From: Candidatus Obscuribacterales bacterium
Lineage (GTDB): Bacteria > Cyanobacteriota > Vampirovibrionia > Obscuribacterales > Obscuribacteraceae
DNA: 56,599 nt
Assembly (NCBI GenBank): GCA_019747875.1
Contig: JAIEQI010000129.1
Span: 1-56,599 of the forward strand
Direction of reading: 5' to 3'
Position numbers and translations under genes: made by a program. Shown piece by piece: positions 39,570 through 48,188 of this stretch. A model generated the notes under the pieces. It worked only from the letters and a program-made list of their open reading frames with translations, made no database searches and was not told the origin of the DNA. Positions within the stretch are counted from its first letter, which is position 1, and every line of letters begins with the position of its first letter.

Positions 39570-42374
39570 TCAGGAAAGCTTTCGCCAGATGGAGTCTCTT
39601 TCTTCTTGCATGTCCGCAAGTGTCAGTATCATATCAACGTAGTCGTATCCTTCGCGATTGTATTCAAATAATTTTCTGAGCGAGGTCTTCGGAGATTTCA
39701 GGAGCTTTCGTAGAATAGCTTGCGCCTCAAGTAATTTGTTCTGTTCGATTTTCAAAAGTGCGGACTTTGCCTGCAAGTCAAACTCTTTTTCTAATCTTTC
39801 TTGTCCAGAAAGCAGTGCAAGTTTCTTCTCGGCTTTATTCAATGCCTCTTGTGCGACGGTTGTATTTGCAAATGATATGCTTTCCCGAAAGACGGTCATC
39901 AGTTGACCGTATGTTTTGCATTGCTCAATCAAGCGGAACATTCGTTTGTTGCCCTCAGCTTCACAGTTGCTTTCCCTGCGATTGACAGCCGCGGTGTTGC
40001 TGCATCTTTGATTCGTAGTTGAATAGGCTACCCTAACCAGTGCTGGCAACATTTCTGCTACATTATCAAAATCCGTTTCAAGTGCTTTATCCAAGTATGA
40101 GCCAGTCTTTGCGAAGTCTTGTTTCCTTAGGTAGATTTTTGCTAAGAGCAGATTAGCTACGCCCACTGAGTCCTTGTCTATTGCCCCTGCAATGTTGGAA
40201 TGTTTTGGGAAGCCATTCTTTTTCAGATCCTCCAAGAATTCGTTGATTGCAGTTTCAGACTTCTTATCAAATCCGTTTTGCTGATTTTGCAGCGCATAAC
40301 CGAGCAGAATCTGAAGCCTGAGTTCTCGGCTGAATTTAGGGCTGAGTTGTTCGTAGGCATAATGTGCCCAGAGTTGCAGTTTTGGATCGGAAAAAAACGG
40401 AATTTTGCCGGTGCGAAAACAGATCATTGAACACTGTTCTTCCCTCTTCGGAATTAAGGGAATTATGTCGTCTATGTTGGCAAGGTCGGCATCTTTTGGG
40501 CTTCGTCGTATCTGCTCTTTTAACATATCCAGTATTGTGGGATAGAAAAACACGCTGTTATCGCCATAATGCACTTTGCGCCAGACTTGCATTGCATCTC
40601 TGGCGCGTCCTGCACTTGAAAGTGCTTGCATTGCAATTGTTGCATCCTCCTGGTTTGTTTCCTTGTTGCTGTTCAGTAGATGCAGTAGCTGTCTCTGAAG
40701 CTGAGAGCTTGGTTTCCCCTCTTGTTCGAGTATCAGAATTGAAGTGGAAAGTGCCAGAACATCCGTTTGATTCGCATTCAATCTGGCTGCGTGCGCAACA
40801 CATTCTTTGGCAAGTGCTGGTTTGCCGGCGTTGCAAAAATATCCGGCTAACTTGAGTAGCTCTCTGGGGTCCTTGCATAATTCTATGAAAAGTCTACCTT
40901 CATCATCACCGGCTTTTGTGTAGTCACGCTGAAAGAAGTAGTAACCCACGAGATCGAGATTCGATGGGATACCTTTTGACCCGAAAAACTTGGCGGATGA
41001 TTTTAGCATCTCGTTTTCTTCGTCCAAGGACGACAAGTGCAGGACCTTCTTTGCCTGCCAGGCAGCACTTACGGCGCCCCAACTTTCCAAGTAACTTTTT
41101 AGAATTACCGGACTAGAATCATTAATTCTGTAGACTTCCCTCATCGTCAGGGTCGGGCATGAGAGACTAAAAAGATAAGGGTCGTAGTAAATAATTGCTT
41201 TCCTTTTGAGGTCTAGTGGAATGGCATTTTGCCTACTCAAATCACATGCGTCCCGGTAATTTGAGATAGCCAGCCAATAACTGTTCTCTTGGGATTCCAG
41301 TAAAGACTCGATGCGGGTAACCAACGACCCTTTGTTTTTTTTCTTAGATTTTTGAGTCGAATTAACTGGTAAATGACTTTGGATGGCAAAGAAAGCGATG
41401 CTTAATCCAAGGATAGCTATCGCTATTAATGGCGCTGTCCAACTAACTTTGCTTCGCTGATTTTTTTTCTGGATAACAGTTGTTTCCTTGGGTTTGAGAC
41501 CCCAGCTATCTAGATTAGTGCTTTGCTTTCTTTCGGAAACACTTGATAGCGAGTCAAGAAAATCATCTGCAGATTGAAATCTATTTTCTTTCCGCTTCTG
41601 AAGTCCTCTCAAAGCTATTGCTTTCATATGTGTAGCTTTTTGCGCGTCTGTCCAGTTAAACAAAGGCTCGTCAGGATACTCGCTCTGTTGTTTGAACAAA
41701 ATTCCAATGTTGGTTGATGCTTGGAAGGGGGCTTTGCCGGCCAGCATTTCGTATAAAATGCAAGCAAGGGAATACAGGTCAGATCGTTGATCGACTTTCT
41801 CTCCTCTGCAAGCTTCCGGACTCATGTAAGAGGGATTGCCGATGATCAATCCGGTTGCAGTTAGTGTTGAGGTTGTCGTCTGGTCAAAATAGCGGCAGAG
41901 TCCGAAATCAATCAACTTTGCTGATTTTGCCCCATTTTCTTCAACGACCATGATGTTTTGCGGGCTCAGATCGCGATGGAGAAGTCCTGCTTTATGAGCA
42001 TAAGCCAGTGCTTTGGCAAGATCAGTCATGATTAGCACGACGTCATCTTGCTCAAGTCCGTGTTCTCGTGATTCAAGGATTTGCTTGACGGACTTCCCTT
42101 CTATATATTCTGTAACCAGGCAGGTTAATTGGTTGTCTAGTTCCTCGATGGCGAAAATCCGCATGATGTTGGGATGAACTAATCGAGCCAGTGCCTTTGC
42201 TTCACGCTTGAAGCGCCGATGTCCCTCTGAATCTTGGGTAGGCTTTGAGACTTTGAGAGCAACATCGCGCGCGAGGTCTTTGTCATAGGCATGATAGACC
42301 GCACCAAATCCACCTTCACCTAGTTTCTTAATGATGGTAAATCGGTCCTTGATTGATTGTCCTTCCGTGAGCAA
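39570..42374 (-). CDS. Membrane serine/threonine protein kinase with TPR-like tail
   Basis: 934 residues from a TTG start with GGGAGG six bases upstream. Kinase residues: glycine loop LGEGGFGAVY, Lys in ALKVSK, HRDLSPQN (Ser in place of the usual Lys+2 residue), DFG in LIDFGLC, and MSPEAC, all in the first ~270 residues. A linker and one membrane helix (SWTAPLIAIAILGLSIAFF, ~312-334) follow. The ~590-residue outside part is built of helical pairs similar to TPRs (for example AKECVAHAARLNANQTDVLA, ADLANIDDIIP). HRDLSPQN is a known variant, and the active site looks complete. It is convergent with the lipocalin-like gene. Confidence 0.92.
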   Translation of the reverse strand: MLTEGQSIKDRFTIIKKLGEGGFGAVYHAYDKDLARDVALKVSKPTQDSEGHRRFKREAKALARLVHPNIMRIFAIEELDNQLTCLVTEYIEGKSVKQILESREHGLEQDDVVLIMTDLAKALAYAHKAGLLHRDLSPQNIMVVEENGAKSAKLIDFGLCRYFDQTTTSTLTATGLIIGNPSYMSPEACRGEKVDQRSDLYSLACILYEMLAGKAPFQASTNIGILFKQQSEYPDEPLFNWTDAQKATHMKAIALRGLQKRKENRFQSADDFLDSLSSVSERKQSTNLDSWGLKPKETTVIQKKNQRSKVSWTAPLIAIAILGLSIAFFAIQSHLPVNSTQKSKKKNKGSLVTRIESLLESQENSYWLAISNYRDACDLSRQNAIPLDLKRKAIIYYDPYLFSLSCPTLTMREVYRINDSSPVILKSYLESWGAVSAAWQAKKVLHLSSLDEENEMLKSSAKFFGSKGIPSNLDLVGYYFFQRDYTKAGDDEGRLFIELCKDPRELLKLAGYFCNAGKPALAKECVAHAARLNANQTDVLALSTSILILEQEGKPSSQLQRQLLHLLNSNKETNQEDATIAMQALSSAGRARDAMQVWRKVHYGDNSVFFYPTILDMLKEQIRRSPKDADLANIDDIIPLIPKREEQCSMICFRTGKIPFFSDPKLQLWAHYAYEQLSPKFSRELRLQILLGYALQNQQNGFDKKSETAINEFLEDLKKNGFPKHSNIAGAIDKDSVGVANLLLAKIYLRKQDFAKTGSYLDKALETDFDNVAEMLPALVRVAYSTTNQRCSNTAAVNRRESNCEAEGNKRMFRLIEQCKTYGQLMTVFRESISFANTTVAQEALNKAEKKLALLSGQERLEKEFDLQAKSALLKIEQNKLLEAQAILRKLLKSPKTSLRKLFEYNREGYDYVDMILTLADMQEERDSIWRKLS

Positions 42375-42730
42375 TTCAAGCCTCCCAAAATTGGTCCAAT
42401 GATTCTATTCGTAGATGGTTTTGGGGTCAATCTAGGGAGGGGGAGACTTGACGGAGATTCAGTGCTAATTCGCGCAGTACAAAGTGAGTATTTTGTTTTA
42501 GAGGCAGGCAATACTAGCAGACCCGACTTGCGGGCAGCAGATACATACTTCGCACGGAAACACATGTGAACTTCTTGTGCTTCTGCCAGAATTCAATCAT
42601 GCAGGGAGTTAAAAGCGAAGATGAGCGAAAGGACAGATCCCCAGCCTGACGCATGTCTTCGACGCGTTGAAATATGTGGCGAGCGCCAGGGATGCATCGC
42701 CATCAGCCCAGCTACCCAGGAGAATTGAAT
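42375..42730. other. Intergenic stretch without recognised feature
   Basis: 356 bases between the divergent kinase and the 42731 gene. Short open frames exist but have no ribosome site and no protein-like composition. No repeat family member, strong promoter or hairpin is seen beyond the two ribosome sites at its ends. Confidence 0.5.
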
Positions 42731-43537
42731 ATGGTGGAACAACAGCAAGAATCGTCTAAGGACGCTTTAATACGAGCAGCAGATAAGCTCCCCGCTGACT
42801 CTGCGGAAGCGACTTCCAATCTCGCGAATGAAGCTTTTCAAAAGGAAATAAAGGATGCGATCGCAAAGGCGATCGCAAAGGGTGCTATCACCGATTGTTT
42901 TCCAAGCTTTGGCGAACGGAACAAGGATGTGATGATGGACAAGCTTCCTCTTACGATAGGAGATGCAGCCAAGGGCGCTGCCTCCGGGGTCAAGGATCTT
43001 CTGAGCGATGGTAAGAATGTTGGTGGAAGTGTGAAGGATCTTTTGGACTCGGGCAAGAACATAGGCGGTAACCTCAAGGATCTTCTGGATACCACCAAAT
43101 GTGGTGGAAGCATCAAGGACTCACTTGACCCAAAGAACGAATTGGGATCGAAGCTGGGCGACACGAAATGTGGAATTGGACGAGACCAAGTCTTGATGCC
43201 GATGCATTATGAGCACACCAAATCAGAGGGAACGCACGATTTCAAAACGGGCGATCGGATGGTTGTAAAAGATGGCAGAGAAACTCTGGTCACAAAAAAT
43301 GGAGATATCTTTCGGGTAGATCAGAACGGAAAAGTTACGGTTGAAGGGGACGTGAAGGGGGTTGAAGTCGGACCGAAAGGTACGCAGACTTACACAATGG
43401 CAGACGGTGCGAAAGTGACGATAGATTCCTCGGGGATTACTTCAATTGCACGCGATAACCGCCACATTAGCATGAGTTATGGCAAACCATGTATTCTCGT
43501 TCGTAAGCCCCCCTATATGCCTGTCATCGGCGATTAA
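42731..43537 (+). CDS. Signal-less hypothetical protein with VKDLL repeats (paralogue A)
   Basis: ATG at 42731 follows GGAGAATTGAAT; the frame is open further upstream to 42674, so the start is chosen by the ribosome site. 268 residues, no signal peptide, start MVEQQQESSKDAL. Four tandem ~14-residue units lie at residues ~86-140 (GVKDLLSDGKNVGG, SVKDLLDSGKNIGG, NLKDLLDTTKCGG, SIKDSLDPKNELG). The C-terminal ~90 residues are a beta-rich domain (EGTHDFKTGDRMVVKDGRE ... YTMADGAKVTIDSSGITSIA), shared with the 43946 gene. Family unknown; the paired genes look like a local duplication. Confidence 0.75.
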   Translation: MVEQQQESSKDALIRAADKLPADSAEATSNLANEAFQKEIKDAIAKAIAKGAITDCFPSFGERNKDVMMDKLPLTIGDAAKGAASGVKDLLSDGKNVGGSVKDLLDSGKNIGGNLKDLLDTTKCGGSIKDSLDPKNELGSKLGDTKCGIGRDQVLMPMHYEHTKSEGTHDFKTGDRMVVKDGRETLVTKNGDIFRVDQNGKVTVEGDVKGVEVGPKGTQTYTMADGAKVTIDSSGITSIARDNRHISMSYGKPCILVRKPPYMPVIGD

Positions 43538-43542
43538 AAAGC

Positions 43543-43573
43543 GCGCGAAATCTATTTCTCGAACTTGTTTCGC
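43543..43573 (+). terminator. CGCGAAA/TTTCGCG inverted repeat
   Basis: A 7-bp stem with a 17-base loop, six bases after the stop of the 42731 gene. Long loop, no T-run, so only a candidate transcript end. The 12-mer GTTTCGCGGTCC at its end recurs near 43879, hinting that this flank was copied with the gene. Confidence 0.4.
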
Positions 43574-43945
43574 GGTCCCCAATCGTGAATAGGCAGCTCA
43601 TGATGGATCGGTTGATCTCTGTGTCAGCCCCGTCATCAGATTAGATCCGAATACAAAGCAAGAGATCGATTCCCATTGCGATTTCCTTGCTAAGCAAGGA
43701 CGACGGTTAGCCCCAGCTATCCGTCGTTCACCTTTGGAACGGATGTCCTGCAGTCTAATGAAAATCATTGTGTTAAACACGAAGCGTCTGAGCATGAAAG
43801 CACATTTGATTTTTAGACGATTCTGCAAGAATTGAATCAGTCCGGAGCAATACCGGCGTCCGCGAGAGGGTGAGTGCTGGTTTCGCGGTCCGAGTGCGAG
43901 CAACAGGAAGCTCGCCTGATGGCAATTTATCTGGGAGAACTAAAT
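43574..43945. other. Intergenic stretch between the two paralogues
   Basis: No gene. One clear hairpin is present at 43700-43727: ACGACGG-t-TAGC-ccca-GCTA-t-CCGTCGT, 11 pairs with one T-T mismatch; it could be a terminator or an operator. The second paralogue's ribosome site GGGAGAACTAAAT closes the gap. Confidence 0.55.
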
Positions 43946-44593
43946 ATGGTGGAAAGAGAGGATTCGCCTGCAGCAGGCGAAGATAATCGTGGCGAGTTCG
44001 TTGCAAGAAACGCTGATGAAACAGCAACAGCATTTTATGAAGATGCGTTCAGGAGAACCGGCGGGTGTGCCAGCTGGTTTCCACAAAGGGGAAACGCAAT
44101 GTCGAGCGATGCGAATGCTGACAGTGTGAGGTCTACCCTCCGGAATCCATTTTATGACCGTGAAACTAGTTCCGACAAGAACGATGCAGTGGGGGCGGAA
44201 AACGATTTGAGATACCTGCAGATAGACGATTATGACAAAAAGCCGAATTCGGACAATCGAGCGCCTTGTGATACTAGAACATACAAAACCGAAGGCACGC
44301 ACAGTCTGAGAACAGGTGATCTACTTATGGTGAAAGATGGTACAGAAACATTGATTACCCCTGGTGGAGATATTCTTACCGTCGACAGGCACGGTAACGT
44401 CACTGTCTCCGGGGCTGTGAAAGGGGTTGAAACAATCGACAAAAGCACACGCATCTATACGATGGCTGATGACGCAAAGATTACCGTCATGCGTTTCGGC
44501 ATTACTCACATTGCACGTAATGGACAGAGCGTCGGACTTGCTGGCAAAGATCCATTCTTATCGGGCGGATATGGTTCTCGGAACAAGCAATGA
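43946..44593 (+). CDS. Signal-less hypothetical protein (paralogue B)
   Basis: ATG at 43946 follows GGGAGAACTAAAT, the same leader as the 42731 gene. 215 residues with no signal peptide, start MVEREDSPAAGED. The N-terminal ~115 residues are polar and differ from paralogue A, lacking the VKDLL repeats. The last ~90 residues match A closely in order: EGTHSLRTGDLLMVKDGTET, GNVTVSGAVKGVE, YTMADDAKITVMRFGITHIA. A conserved beta-rich domain attached to variable N-termini suggests a modular family in this genome. It is convergent with the SDR gene. Confidence 0.75.
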   Translation: MVEREDSPAAGEDNRGEFVARNADETATAFYEDAFRRTGGCASWFPQRGNAMSSDANADSVRSTLRNPFYDRETSSDKNDAVGAENDLRYLQIDDYDKKPNSDNRAPCDTRTYKTEGTHSLRTGDLLMVKDGTETLITPGGDILTVDRHGNVTVSGAVKGVETIDKSTRIYTMADDAKITVMRFGITHIARNGQSVGLAGKDPFLSGGYGSRNKQ

Positions 44594-44675
44594 GCTGACT
44601 GTGATTCGCCGAACATTCCATCAGTTGTTGGTCAATCTATCTTGCTAGCCAAGGACAAATTTGAGAAGTCTCAAA

Positions 44676-45524
44676 CTAATCATTGTCTTGCAGGTCGAGC
44701 TGAGCGGCACTTAAACACTGCAAGTAGCCATCTTTGTAATTTGGATATGAAAGCTCCATATTCAATTCCTCTAAAATTCGATTTGCCTGGATGGCTCGGT
44801 TACCTCTTAGTGTTGGATTTACTTCTTCCATCGGGACGGATTGGGGCATTGGCAATTGCATTTGCTCGCAGAGCCACGTGACGATCTCTAGTTGAGTGCA
44901 TGGGTATTTGTCGCCGACTACATAGGTAGTATCTTCGAGTTGCTCTCTTTCAATAACGTGAAGAATGATTCTGGCAAGATCGGTCAGGTGTATTCGTGAG
45001 CTTGTATTAGTGCCACCGTCCGGAAGTTTATACGTGCCGTCCTTCAAGCGTTTGTGCAGCCCGTTCCCAGGTGAATAAAACCCTGGCGCCCGAAGTACGA
45101 CAGCGCCATATTCTCGCCAAATGCTCTCTGCCTCAAGGCGTGGGCGGCAAGACTCATTAGGTATGTCGGCGGGCGTGGTATCGTCAATGGTGCCCATCTT
45201 CTTGCCGTAAACGCTCGTGCTTGATATGTACGTAATTGTTCTTGCTGCCGCGCAAGCCGGCGAAAGCACCGAATCAGTGTGCTCGTCAGGAGGAAATGTC
45301 ACCACGACGTCTGAGCCGGCAGCCAGCGGTTCGATAATTTCGGCGTGAGGAAGAGGAAGAATCAACGGTTCTATCCCAAGCTCGACTAATTCGAAAATTC
45401 TAAGTGGGTTGCGAGTGGTAGCTGTTATACGGCGTGGTTTGTCACTATCTTTCTCCTGGCGGATCAATTCTTTAGCCAGTTGGCCGCAACCAAGTAATAG
45501 TAGATGTGAAGAGGGCGTTGGCAT
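44676..45524 (-). CDS. NAD(P)-binding epimerase-like (atypical SDR) protein
   Basis: A 282-residue protein of the extended/atypical SDR class, similar in layout to YeeZ-type proteins. Residues 8-15 (LLLGCGQLA) form the dinucleotide-binding turn, VVVTFPP ends strand 4, and YISSTSVYGKK (~residues 98-108) holds the Ser-Tyr region. The C-terminus binds substrate (DLARIILHVIE). The substrate is unknown; possibly a nucleotide-sugar or redox role. Divergent from the 45598 gene with ~50-70 bp between starts. Confidence 0.85.
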   Translation of the reverse strand: MPTPSSHLLLLGCGQLAKELIRQEKDSDKPRRITATTRNPLRIFELVELGIEPLILPLPHAEIIEPLAAGSDVVVTFPPDEHTDSVLSPACAAARTITYISSTSVYGKKMGTIDDTTPADIPNESCRPRLEAESIWREYGAVVLRAPGFYSPGNGLHKRLKDGTYKLPDGGTNTSSRIHLTDLARIILHVIEREQLEDTTYVVGDKYPCTQLEIVTWLCEQMQLPMPQSVPMEEVNPTLRGNRAIQANRILEELNMELSYPNYKDGYLQCLSAAQLDLQDND

Positions 45525-45597
45525 TCTTTTGTCGGCAGTTTCGTATGTTTAGCAAAACCATTATACTTTCAGTTTGGAACTAACAGAGAGCTCGGTC

Positions 45598-46059
45598 GTG
45601 CATTTCACTATTAGCAGAAAAGATGTTGCCGGTGGAGCGATAGAAATCGACAAGACGGTTCTATCCGGTCGGCTCGATGTTAAGGTCGCCGGAAATTCGG
45701 TTCATCGACTCAAGGAAAAGGGTGCCCCGTTCCTCATACCCATGAAGGATGGCAGTTCGAAACAGCTCATTCTGAAGATGCATCTGTTGGACCCAGTGCC
45801 GGCTGCGTTCTTAGATGGTGAGGAAATTCTTCTTGCCAGAAAACTTCGCGTGATTGAATGTATCTTTGCTTTTTTGCCAATCATGATGTTTATGCCTCAT
45901 GGACCGCTGATGACCCTGTTGGCATTTTTTATCCTGCTGGCAAATTTTCGGTTATTGCGAACCACATGGATGCCGACTCTTCGCTGGTGTGCAATTTATG
46001 CGCTGAGTATTTCGATTTATGCGGCCTTCGCTTTGCTCTTGAAGCTTGTCTTGAAGTGA
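45598..46059 (+). CDS. Small membrane protein
   Basis: The frame can start at TTG 45574 or GTG 45598; the latter has GAGAG at a better distance and is chosen. About 153 residues: a soluble beta-rich N-terminal half (residues ~1-75, with FTISRKDVAGGAIEIDK and KQLILKMHLLDP), then three hydrophobic helices to the C-terminus (IECIFAFLPIMMFM, LMTLLAFFILLANF, WCAIYALSISIYAAFALLL). TATACT just upstream (45562-45567) looks like a -10 box. Family unknown. Confidence 0.7.
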   Translation: MHFTISRKDVAGGAIEIDKTVLSGRLDVKVAGNSVHRLKEKGAPFLIPMKDGSSKQLILKMHLLDPVPAAFLDGEEILLARKLRVIECIFAFLPIMMFMPHGPLMTLLAFFILLANFRLLRTTWMPTLRWCAIYALSISIYAAFALLLKLVLK

Positions 46060-46102
46060 TAGAATGCTCTTAATTATGTGCAGTGCTCAGGGAGAACAGG
46101 TT

Positions 46103-47122
46103 ATGTATAAGCTCCTTATTGCTTGGTCAATGCTGGCTGCTAGCAACCTTGCTTTCATACCGAATGCATTTGGGGCGGCGGAGCCTCCCGATGCTGAAGT
46201 GGTTGCTCAAGTCGGTCAGCAGGCGCCGGATTTTACAGCCATGGCGGTTGGAAACAAGACGGTGACCTTGTCGGCATTGAAGGGGCAGGTTGTTGTTCTT
46301 AATTTTTTCGCCACCTGGTGAGGACCGTGTCGGGCGGAAATGCCATATCTCGAAAACGAGTTGTGGCAACCGCTTAAGGACAGTGGTCTTACTGTCCTAA
46401 TAGTTGGAAGAGAGCATAGTCTTGAGGAAGTTAGCGAGTACACGTCGAAACTGAACCTCACTATGCCTGCCATTGCTGATGCTGATCGCAGTATTTATTC
46501 CAAGTACGCAAAACGAAGTATTCCACGCACGTTCGTGATCGATAAGGGGGGAAATGTTGTTTTTGCTGAACTGGGCTTTTCACCGGATAAGTTTGAAAAG
46601 ATCAAAACAGCTGTAAGCCAATTGCTCGGTGCCGAGAATCCCGCGCCTACTCGCGCCCCCGCAGCTGACAAGCCTTCTGCCATTCCGTCCTTTGGTAAGC
46701 CGCAGCAGTCGCCTACTTCTTTGACAAAAACGACTCAATCAGATCGACAACTATTTGCTGGGCAGCTTGTGAATAGCGATGTTAGCGCAAAGAAGACTGA
46801 AGGGGAACGTGAAAAAAGTGGCGCAGTCGGTAATCTTGAATCTGTAAGAAGCTCCTCGCCATCGGATAAGGGAACTATAGTTATACAGGCTGCTATGGGA
46901 TGTATTAGCGGTGGTAATTATGATAAAGCGATCAGTGATTTACAGTTGTTCCTTTCACAATGGCCAAAGCATGCGCAAGCTCATTATTTGCTTGCAGTTT
47001 GCTTCTCTCAAAAAAGGAATTTTGATAGCGCAGCCGAAGAGTACAACGCAGCGATAAAACACACTAGTGATCCGAAGCTGCGAGCCTTAGCAGAAATGGG
47101 TTTGAAGCGTATTCACCGTTAG
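46103..47122 (+). CDS. TlpA-like thioredoxin-TPR protein with in-frame TGA at the CxxC site (candidate selenoprotein)
   Basis: ATG at 46103 follows GGGAGAACAGGTT. A signal peptide (KLLIAWSMLAASNLAFIPNAFGA) leads into a TlpA/AhpC-type domain: VGQQAPDFTAMAVGNKTVTL, VVVLNFFATW, then TGA (46319-46321), then GPCRAEMPYLE in the same frame. The stop sits exactly where the first Cys of WCGPC belongs (residue 73). The rest of the domain is intact (PAIADADRSIYSKYA, cis-Pro in SIPRTFVID, GNVVFAELG). After a Pro/Ser linker, two TPR-like units end the protein (~250-339). A weak hand-drawn stem-loop with loop GGAAAU follows the TGA. If Sec is inserted, this is a UxxC oxidoreductase. Otherwise it is a gene cut into an 85-codon piece and a remnant, or a sequencing error. 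UGA ends other genes here, so it is not reassigned. Confidence 0.8.
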
Positions 47123-47381
47123 TCATTCGCTGAGAGTTCCTTCCTTTGCATGCTTGTTGCAAGAACTACGTATTGCACGAGGATGTTTGCCTAACAATTG
47201 CCAAAGCTTGTGAAGCAGAGTGTTTTCATAACCGAGTGGATTATGGAAATGCGGTGATTCGCATGGCGTCCTGTGCATTTATGCAGTTGGTATAAGTACG
47301 CACCGAATAGTAATTGCAACATAGTCTGTTTTGAATGAGCTACATATACTCGGCCACGCTGGGCCAGGGGAGAACATTTTT
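47123..47381. other. Intergenic stretch without recognised feature
   Basis: 259 bases with no credible gene, no dispersed repeat and no strong hairpin. The ribosome site GGGGAGAACATTTTT of the LysM gene closes it. Confidence 0.5.
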
Positions 47382-47993
47382 ATGGATAAAGTTGAAGATC
47401 CTAGAATTGTGAGTGCTGAAAGTAATGAGACCGCTAAGAACCTTTTGGAAGATGCTAAACCTAACGATAACTCAAAAGAAAAAAGTGAGAAGGTCACCGA
47501 GAAAAGTGATGCCGAGGCATTCGCAAGCTTTTTTGATCAACAGAAAAGCGACGGCGATTTGAGCGCACGTATGGATCAAGGATCCATCATGCTCTCACTA
47601 AAGTTACAGTCCTTAGCCGGACCCAATATGAGTGAATACAATTCATTTTTGAACGATTTGCAGGAATCGATAAAAGCGATCCCGAATACGGACTATCCGG
47701 CAAAACCGGAACTCGTGCTCAAGGATTTCGACCAGAATACCGGCACGTATAAGAACGCCTATATTTACGTACATGCAGACAGTTGGGACAGCCATGAGGC
47801 GTATCGCATTGTTCAACCAGGAAATACTCTCTCTCAGATCGCTAAGGATAGTTATGAGGAAGCGGTGAAGGTGAATGAGGGACCACTCGGATATGACCTG
47901 GATACGTACAAAGGATTCATCATTGAGAAGAACGGAATAACTGACCCGGACAAGCTTAATGTGGGTGACGTTTTGAAGATGACCATTTTTTAG
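47382..47993 (+). CDS. LysM-domain protein without signal peptide
   Basis: ATG at 47382 follows GGGGAGAACATTTTT. 203 residues, start MDKVEDPRIVSAESNETAK, polar and acidic for the first ~60 residues. The C-terminal ~65 residues form a LysM unit (YRIVQPGNTLSQIAKDSYEE ... KNGITDPDKLNVGDVLKM), a peptidoglycan/chitin-binding fold, with an insertion between its helices. Cell-wall binding normally needs export, yet no signal peptide is visible. It resembles the other signal-less proteins in this window in its N-terminal style and leader sequence. Confidence 0.85.
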   Translation: MDKVEDPRIVSAESNETAKNLLEDAKPNDNSKEKSEKVTEKSDAEAFASFFDQQKSDGDLSARMDQGSIMLSLKLQSLAGPNMSEYNSFLNDLQESIKAIPNTDYPAKPELVLKDFDQNTGTYKNAYIYVHADSWDSHEAYRIVQPGNTLSQIAKDSYEEAVKVNEGPLGYDLDTYKGFIIEKNGITDPDKLNVGDVLKMTIF

Positions 47994-48013
47994 ATGGAGG
48001 CTGGATCGTAGCG

Positions 48014-48083
48014 ATCGAAGCGGACGAGACGTCCGCTCCCCATACTTATGGGCGGACGGGACGTCCGCGCTCCATACAGCTGC
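48014..48083. repeat. Two GGACGTCC-type palindromes
   Basis: GCGGACGAGACGTCCGCTCC (48024-48043) and GCGGACGGGACGTCCGCGCT (48053-48072), joined by 'ccatacttatgg'. They belong to the dispersed family at 6891, 10921, 11100 and 12927. Confidence 0.9.
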
Positions 48084-48097
48084 ACTGAACCTTCAAC

Positions 48098-48188
48098 GCT
48101 AGATCTTTTACGCGGAATATCGAGCACTAGATCTTTAATGCGGAATATTGAGCACTAGATCTTTAACGCGGAATATTGTGCACTAGAT
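48098..48188. repeat. 28-bp tandem repeat ending in the GH3 stop codon
   Basis: Three copies (48098-48125, 48126-48153, 48154-48181) of a unit beginning ACTAGATCTTTAA and ending GAATATTGAGC, plus a partial copy ACTAGAT at 48182-48188. The partial copy holds the stop codon of the minus-strand GH3 gene (cta, 48183-48185). As at 1-206, the array starts at a stop codon and extends downstream of the gene. Confidence 0.95.

Noticed and set aside
42357..42569. 70-codon plus-strand frame at the kinase start
   Set aside because: It overlaps the kinase start, has no ribosome site and no recognisable protein features.
42674..42730. Upstream extension of paralogue A, because YPGELN/YLGELN before the ATG is conserved in both paralogues with synonymous Leu and Tyr codons
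   Set aside because: The same GGAGAA leader stands before the 46103 and 47382 genes, so a ribosome site explains the conservation. The extension cannot be fully excluded.
46064..46321. Stand-alone 85-codon secreted peptide ending at the TGA
   Set aside because: It is the first half of a TlpA-like domain that continues in the same frame after TGA. It would end in mid-fold just before GPC.
46319..46321. Reassigned UGA codon throughout the genome
   Set aside because: Several intact genes in the window end with TGA (for example the ABC ATPase at 35653, the permease at 38313 and the DUF5682-like gene at 9544), so UGA is a working stop.
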